Positions 6,939 through 10,405 of a DNA stretch of 10,405 nt are shown piece after piece (the stretch's first letter is position 1; every line of letters begins with the position of its first letter). The notes beneath the pieces were generated by a model that saw nothing but the letters and a program-made list of their open reading frames with translations, did no database searches and was not told where the DNA came from. This DNA is from Anaerolineales bacterium (GTDB taxonomy: Bacteria > Chloroflexota > Anaerolineae > Anaerolineales > Villigracilaceae): assembly GCA_016789205.1 (NCBI GenBank), contig JAEURF010000035.1, positions 1 to 10,405 on the forward strand. The letters are read 5' to 3'. The position numbers and the translations under genes are program-made.

Positions 6939-7691
6939 TTATCCTACCCGCTCTGCGTCGCGACCATAAATTTCTTTGAATTTTTCATCGTCAATATCTT
7001 TTGGTAATCCTTCAAAGACTAATTTACCTTCATTGAGGGCAACAACTTTGTCTGCGTAGCGATGTACTAAATCAAGAAAATGCAAACTACAGAGTACTGT
7101 GACACCATCATTTTTGTTGATGTCTTCAAGGTGAGACATGATGCTATGTGCAAGGACTGGGTCAAGACTGGCGACGGGCTCGTCTGCGAGCATGATTTGT
7201 GGGTCTTGCATCAGTGCGCGAGCAATGCCAACTCTTTGTTGTTGACCGCCACTTAATTCATCGGCACGTTGATTGGCTTTTTCTGCAATGCCAACTCGTT
7301 CAAGTTGTTTGATGGCTTTTTCAATATCTTCTTTTGGAAAACGGTTTATTAAACTCCAGGCAGGGTTGATATATCCCAATCTTCCGGCAAGTACGTTGGT
7401 AATCACTTTTGAACGGTGAACAAGGTTGAAGTGTTGAAAGACCATGCCGATTTTACGTCTGATGCGCCGCATTTCCTCCTGTGAAGCGGCTGTGATGTCT
7501 TCCCCATTCCATAAAATTTGTCCCTCAGTGGGTTCTATCAGTCGGTTGATACATCGAAGTAATGTAGATTTTCCCGAGCCGCTTAATCCGATGACTGCTA
7601 AAAACTGTCCATCTGGTACATCAAAACTAACATTATCAAGTGCTTTTACGCCGCCGTCATAAATTTTGGTCAGGTTTTTTATTTGAAGCAT
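6939..7691 (-). CDS. phnC: PhnC-type ABC transporter ATP-binding protein
   Basis: ATPase that powers the PhnE permease from the cytoplasmic side. 250 residues, the usual PhnC length. Walker A GLSGSGKST is at 35-43, Q-loop Gln86 in FQHFNL, the PhnC-typical segment LGYINPAWSLINRFPKED at 105-122, signature LSGGQQQR at 146-153, Walker B IMLADE at 166-171, D-loop SLDP, and switch His204 in LCSLHF. AGGA about 9 bases upstream serves as ribosome binding site. The phnE start lies 7 bases downstream, so the two are surely one unit. The gap to phnD is 167 bases and holds a hairpin and a possible separate promoter. Confidence 0.95.
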   Translation of the reverse strand: MLQIKNLTKIYDGGVKALDNVSFDVPDGQFLAVIGLSGSGKSTLLRCINRLIEPTEGQILWNGEDITAASQEEMRRIRRKIGMVFQHFNLVHRSKVITNVLAGRLGYINPAWSLINRFPKEDIEKAIKQLERVGIAEKANQRADELSGGQQQRVGIARALMQDPQIMLADEPVASLDPVLAHSIMSHLEDINKNDGVTVLCSLHFLDLVHRYADKVVALNEGKLVFEGLPKDIDDEKFKEIYGRDAERVG

Positions 7692-7718
7692 GGGAGGGTA
7701 TCCTGAAAACTTAGATGC

Positions 7719-7736
7719 CAGCGCCGAAATGCGCTG
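7719..7736. repeat. Short 6-bp hairpin in the phnC leader
   Basis: CAGCGC (7719-7724) pairs with GCGCTG (7731-7736) around a 6-base loop. It lies between the putative phnC promoter and the phnC start, with no T run after it on the - strand. It could be a small leader structure or chance. Confidence 0.35.
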
Positions 7737-7747
7737 AGGTGATTTTG

Positions 7748-7777
7748 ATTATAAAATATTTCCGCCCCTTTTGTTGA
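7748..7777 (-). promoter_or_regulatory. Possible internal promoter for phnC-phnE
   Basis: On the - strand a perfect TATAAT (7748-7753) is preceded, after 18 bases, by TCAACA (7772-7777), which matches TTGACA at 4 of 6 positions. It lies between the phnD 3' hairpin and phnC. The region is AT-rich, so a chance -10 match is possible. Confidence 0.4.
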
Positions 7778-7801
7778 AAATAAAGAAAAGTAATAATTAC
7801 G

Positions 7802-7838
7802 ATTTGGGGCAGGGTTGTGAAACAACCCTGCCCCAAAT
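7802..7838. repeat. Strong 17-bp hairpin after phnD
   Basis: ATTTGGGGCAGGGTTGT (7802-7818) and ACAACCCTGCCCCAAAT (7822-7838) are perfect inverse complements, with a 3-base centre. On the - strand it begins about 20 bases after the phnD stop. No T tract follows beyond the stem, so it fits an mRNA-stabilising or partially terminating structure behind a binding-protein gene. The GGGGCAGGG core is shared with the palindrome at 713-739. Confidence 0.85.
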
Positions 7839-7858
7839 TTATTAAACGAGTAAAACTA

Positions 7859-8977
7859 TTATTCGATGGTGTAGCCTGTTGCGGCAACCATGGCGCGGAC
7901 GATATCATACTCTGCATCAGTTGCAGGGGCAATACCAGACCAACCGTAGAAGTCAGCACTACCAATTGAAGTATCCCATGCATCAGTTTCAGCAAAGGCG
8001 ACGAGCGCAGATTCAATTTGTGCGCGTACATCAGCCGGGAATTCTGGTCCGAAGGAGAGTGTGTCATTCGGGATGGCTTGTGAAATTGCCAAGATGCGAA
8101 CTTTTTGCATTACATCTGGTGCTTCAGTACGGATGTTTGCACGAGCATCCAAAACGCGATAGCCATCACAGAACAATCTTGAGGCATCTTCATTTGGTGC
8201 ACAATTGGCAATTGATTCAGCAGGAACTTCGTATTGTTCAAGGCTGGTGATATTGCCGGCTAGGTATTCATCATAAGTAAAGATTGGCGCACCTTCTGGA
8301 TTGAGAGGCACGCTATAGAAGACTGTACCAAAATCAACTTCACCATTGTAAACGGCTGTCACAGTTTGGTTGTGTCCGCCGGTTTGAACTTGTTCACCGG
8401 GGGTAATACCGGCTTCGGTTAATTCTACGAAAGGAACCATGTAACCGGAAGTTGAGCCCTGGTCACCAAAACCCCAAGTTGCACCTTCGAGGTCAGCAAG
8501 GGTTTGGAATTCACTATCGCGGGCAACGATGTATTCAGCCCAATAGACTGGGTATCCAAAGCGAATGGCTTTGAAAGATACATCAACACCACAACGTTGG
8601 CTAGCAATTGCATAGCCTAAGCCCGGGATGAATGCCATAGTGTCTTCGGGGGAGGCGCACATTTCTTCAATGGTTGCGGCATATGAAGTTGGGACAGTTA
8701 CTTCAAAGGTGAGGCCGGTGGCTTCATTCAACGCCGCCGCCATCACTTCACCACCAGTGACGATGATGTTTGCATCCACAGACGGAACGAACAACACTTT
8801 AATTGGATGTTCTGGCGAGCCAATGGCAGGTGCAGGTTCTTCAGTAGCAGTGGGTACTGCAGTGGCTGGCACCGCGGTTGGAGCAGGGGCTTCTGTGGCA
8901 GGCGTACCACAGGCGCTGAGAACCATGGCAACAGTCACCATGAGAGTCAGCAGAACGAACAGATTACGTTTATTCAT
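7859..8977 (-). CDS. phnD: PhnD-type phosphonate/phosphite/phosphate-ester binding lipoprotein
   Basis: Extracytoplasmic binding protein that hands substrate to the PhnE/PhnC importer. 372 residues: lipoprotein signal peptide with lipobox LSAC (Cys23), an Ala/Thr/Pro-rich tether at about 25-51, then the periplasmic-binding-protein type II fold. The family binding loop is DQGSTSGY (172-179), whose Ser-Thr-Ser contacts phosphonate oxygens in characterised PhnD proteins. GGHNQTV (200-206) carries a His at the place of a ligand His. Four cysteines (107, 129, 259, 270) remain after the lipobox. GAGGAGA (8982-8988) is a strong ribosome binding site. No C-P lyase genes are nearby, so phosphonate, phosphite or a phosphate ester are all possible substrates. 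Confidence 0.92.
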   Translation of the reverse strand: MNKRNLFVLLTLMVTVAMVLSACGTPATEAPAPTAVPATAVPTATEEPAPAIGSPEHPIKVLFVPSVDANIIVTGGEVMAAALNEATGLTFEVTVPTSYAATIEEMCASPEDTMAFIPGLGYAIASQRCGVDVSFKAIRFGYPVYWAEYIVARDSEFQTLADLEGATWGFGDQGSTSGYMVPFVELTEAGITPGEQVQTGGHNQTVTAVYNGEVDFGTVFYSVPLNPEGAPIFTYDEYLAGNITSLEQYEVPAESIANCAPNEDASRLFCDGYRVLDARANIRTEAPDVMQKVRILAISQAIPNDTLSFGPEFPADVRAQIESALVAFAETDAWDTSIGSADFYGWSGIAPATDAEYDIVRAMVAATGYTIE

Positions 8978-9027
8978 ATTTTCTCCTCTTACTTATACAT
9001 AGGTTGAAGTGGAACAACGACATCATG

Positions 9028-9056
9028 ATAATACCTCATGTTAACAGTGTTAACAA
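9028..9056 (-). promoter_or_regulatory. Probable sigma-70-type promoter of the phnD-phnC-phnE operon
   Basis: On the - strand, TTGTTA (9051-9056) and TATTAT (9028-9033) are separated by exactly 17 bases and match the -35 and -10 consensus at 4 of 6 and 5 of 6 positions. A transcript starting near 9021 would have a leader of about 44 bases before the phnD ATG, including the GAGGAG ribosome binding site. Confidence 0.6.
9039..9055. promoter_or_regulatory. Twin TGTTAACA palindrome, probable operator of the phn operon
   Basis: TGTTAACAGTGTTAACA is two copies of the self-complementary octamer TGTTAACA (9039-9046 and 9048-9055) separated by one base, making the whole 17-bp unit a palindrome around G9047. 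It covers part of the putative -35 box and the spacer of the promoter, which is where a repressor would act. TTAACA is also the half-site known for Bacillus PhoP, but there the copies are spaced more widely. Confidence 0.6.
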
Positions 9057-9138
9057 GTACGCTTTTCTTAAAAAATTGGAATAGACATTTTATGTATATT
9101 AATCATAATGGAATAATAAAATGCTAAAAATCCGTATA

Positions 9139-9178
9139 AAAAAACAGACCCTGATAATTGTCTCAGGGTCTGTTTTTT
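9139..9178 (-). terminator. Rho-independent terminator of lipA
   Basis: The stem AAAAAACAGACCCTGA (9139-9154) pairs perfectly with TCAGGGTCTGTTTTTT (9163-9178), with an 8-base loop. On the - strand it starts 6 bases after the lipA stop and ends in a T run. It isolates lipA from the phnD promoter downstream. A T run also exists on the + strand, but no + strand gene ends here. Confidence 0.92.
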
Positions 9179-9184
9179 ACTTGT

Positions 9185-10159
9185 TTATTTTACACTTATC
9201 ACCGGCAACTGATTGCTATTGACGGACTCTTCGCCATACAATTTTCTATGCACTACACTCAACGCTTTGACTTGCTCTGCCGCATGGTACGAAGACCTCA
9301 CCAATGGATTCGACTCAACCCACTTGAAACCAATTTCTTTGCCATACTCGCGCAGTTCAGCAAATTCTTCCATGGTGTAATATCTGTCCATTGCCATGTG
9401 TTTTTTGCTCGGTTGCAGATATTGACCAATCGTCAAAATATCCACGCCCCAACTGCGTTGGTCACGCATCACGGCTTTGACCTCATCCATTGTTTCGCCA
9501 AGCCCAAGCATGATTCCACTTTTGGTTAATACATCCGGGTCAAGTTTTTTGGCATTGGATAATGTTGCCGCCGCCCAATCATAATTATCTTGAGGTTGTA
9601 CGGTTTTGAATAAACGCGGCACGGTTTCTACATTGTGATTCAAAATTTCAGGGCGTGCATCCATGACAATTTTCAAGGCTTCGATACTGCCTTTGAAATC
9701 AGGAATTAACACTTCAATCGAACAACCGGGTAATACTTCACGAATTCTGCGAATCACCATTGCAAATAATGGCGCACCACCATCACGGCGCTCATCACGG
9801 TTGACAGATGTAATCACGGCATGTTTCAAATTCATTGATTTGACTGCTTGTGCCACGCGTTCTGCTTCGCCCCAATCCATCAAAGCAGGTTTGCCATGTT
9901 TGATGTCACAAAATGCACAAGTGCGTGTACACACGTCACCGAGCATTAAAAATGTAGCAGTGCCACTTCCCCAACATTCGCCCAAATTTGGGCACATGGC
10001 TTCTTCACAAACGGTATGTAATTCTTTCGAACGCATCAAGTTTTGAATGCGTTCATAATTTTCACCAGATGGCGCGCGCACTTTAATCCACTCGGGGCGG
10101 CGTAATGGGCGTGCATCTGTTTGAGGTGAGACTCTGTCTCGGGTTGGTGTAGCAGGCAT
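9185..10159 (-). CDS. lipA: LipA: lipoyl synthase (radical SAM)
   Basis: Inserts two sulfur atoms into protein-bound octanoyl groups to make the lipoyl cofactor of 2-oxoacid dehydrogenases and the glycine cleavage system, in the cytoplasm. 324 residues. The auxiliary 4Fe-4S ligands are Cys51, Cys56 and Cys62 (CEEAMCPNLGECW). The radical SAM cluster is Cys77, Cys81 and Cys84 (CTRTCAFC). The conserved RSSYHA (288-293) supplies the serine ligand of the auxiliary cluster. AAAAGGA ends 4 bases before the ATG. The last residues, NSNQLPVISVK, lie beyond the family C-terminus and look like translated heptad repeat. The terminator follows directly. No lipB or lplA is in the window. Confidence 0.97.
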   Translation of the reverse strand: MPATPTRDRVSPQTDARPLRRPEWIKVRAPSGENYERIQNLMRSKELHTVCEEAMCPNLGECWGSGTATFLMLGDVCTRTCAFCDIKHGKPALMDWGEAERVAQAVKSMNLKHAVITSVNRDERRDGGAPLFAMVIRRIREVLPGCSIEVLIPDFKGSIEALKIVMDARPEILNHNVETVPRLFKTVQPQDNYDWAAATLSNAKKLDPDVLTKSGIMLGLGETMDEVKAVMRDQRSWGVDILTIGQYLQPSKKHMAMDRYYTMEEFAELREYGKEIGFKWVESNPLVRSSYHAAEQVKALSVVHRKLYGEESVNSNQLPVISVK

Positions 10160-10199
10160 AAGGTCCTTTTGAAGCGTTTATGTTATTGCGATCATTCTC

Positions 10200-10242
10200 T
10201 GCGAAGCAATCTCATAATTAAGTTGGAGATTGCTTCCTCGCA
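10200..10242. repeat. Dispersed-type palindrome between the NfeD-like gene and lipA
   Basis: AAGCAATCTC (10204-10213) pairs with GAGATTGCTT (10226-10235). TGCG (10200-10203) pairs with CGCA (10239-10242) across a 3-base bulge. GAGATTGCTTC...CGCAA-type palindromes are frequent dispersed intergenic repeats in many bacterial genomes. There is no T run, so it is not a convincing terminator of the upstream gene. Confidence 0.65.
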
Positions 10243-10254
10243 AAGACATGAAAA

Positions 10255-10405
10255 TTATTTCTTCTTTACAATCAATCTTAATCCACGTACTTCGACAACT
10301 TCAACAAAATCACCCTTACCGATTTTTTCTGAATCAGCCGATTTTTCTGCACTCCATAATTCAGATTCAACTTGGACTTGCCCCGCCTCTTTAACCGACG
10401 TTCGG
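10255..10405 (-). CDS. NfeD-like protein, C-terminal OB-fold domain (partial)
   Basis: The last 49 codons are inside the window, ending in TAA at 10255-10257. The visible part, RTSVKEAGQVQVESELWSAE then KIGKGDFVEVVEVRGLRL and a basic tail, has the G-x-V...E-x-W-x-A...I-x-x-G-x-x-V-x-V pattern of the small beta-barrel (OB-fold) that ends NfeD-family proteins. These act with membrane stomatin/SPFH proteins or ClpP-class serine proteases. The membrane part lies outside the window. It is upstream of lipA on the same strand, with a 95-base gap holding a palindrome, so co-transcription is possible but not certain. Confidence 0.8.
   Translation of the reverse strand, partial: RTSVKEAGQVQVESELWSAEKSADSEKIGKGDFVEVVEVRGLRLIVKKK

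Noticed and set aside
5093..8977. Full phosphonate degradation (C-P lyase) cluster
   Set aside because: Only the importer genes phnD, phnC and phnE are present. No phnG-M, phnX, phnW or ptxD-like gene is visible, so catabolism cannot be claimed.
8978..9138. Small gene or RNA between lipA and phnD
   Set aside because: The region is AT-rich with no convincing start and ribosome binding site for a short protein. It is accounted for by the phn promoter, the operator-like palindrome and the lipA terminator.
10160..10254. Riboswitch or RNA gene before lipA
   Set aside because: Only one bulged hairpin of a common dispersed type is visible; there is no conserved RNA motif that I recognise.

Overview
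The window looks like chromosomal DNA of a Chloroflexota bacterium, most likely class Anaerolineae. This is an inference from the moderately AT-rich sequence, the Ala/Thr/Pro-rich linker after the lipobox of the PhnD-like lipoprotein, the gene types, and the many small dispersed palindromes at gene borders. No rRNA, tRNA, CRISPR array, transposase, phage or plasmid gene was recognised. Most of the window is ordinary metabolism and transport.

Layout: the left part (1-5040) is read on the + strand. It starts with the last codons of pdxS, then pdxT (the two subunits of the DXP-independent pyridoxal 5'-phosphate synthase). A pair of overlapping conserved genes follows: a degenerate tandem GNAT-like protein and a 104-residue unknown. 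Next comes an overlapping pair of a HAD phosphatase/phosphomutase-like enzyme and an exported six-cysteine protein of probable alpha/alpha-toroid fold. A fatty acid desaturase ends this half, closed by a bidirectional terminator at 5041-5076.

The right part (5093-10405) is read on the - strand. In transcription order it holds the C-terminal end of an NfeD-like protein, lipA (lipoyl synthase) with its own terminator, and then a phosphonate/phosphite-type ABC importer: phnD (binding lipoprotein), phnC (ATPase) and phnE (permease). The transporter has a recognisable promoter at 9028-9056, overlapped by a twin TGTTAACA palindrome that looks like an operator. A strong hairpin follows phnD, and a second possible promoter precedes phnC. 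No C-P lyase or phosphonatase gene is in view, so the substrate is open.

The least ordinary gene is phnE. At 612 residues it is more than twice the usual PhnE length. It has an Ig/IPT-like domain in the extracellular loop between the first two membrane helices, plus a second insertion of about 230 residues (about six predicted helices) that splits the permease core. The other unusual layer is non-coding: heptad repeats mirrored around a hairpin before pdxT (with a relic that appears to encode the last residues of LipA), a 10-bp-period palindrome before the HAD gene, two hairpins sharing a GGGGCAGGG core, and a terminator-like hairpin directly before the desaturase ribosome binding site. I found no clear evidence of a new defence or mobile system.
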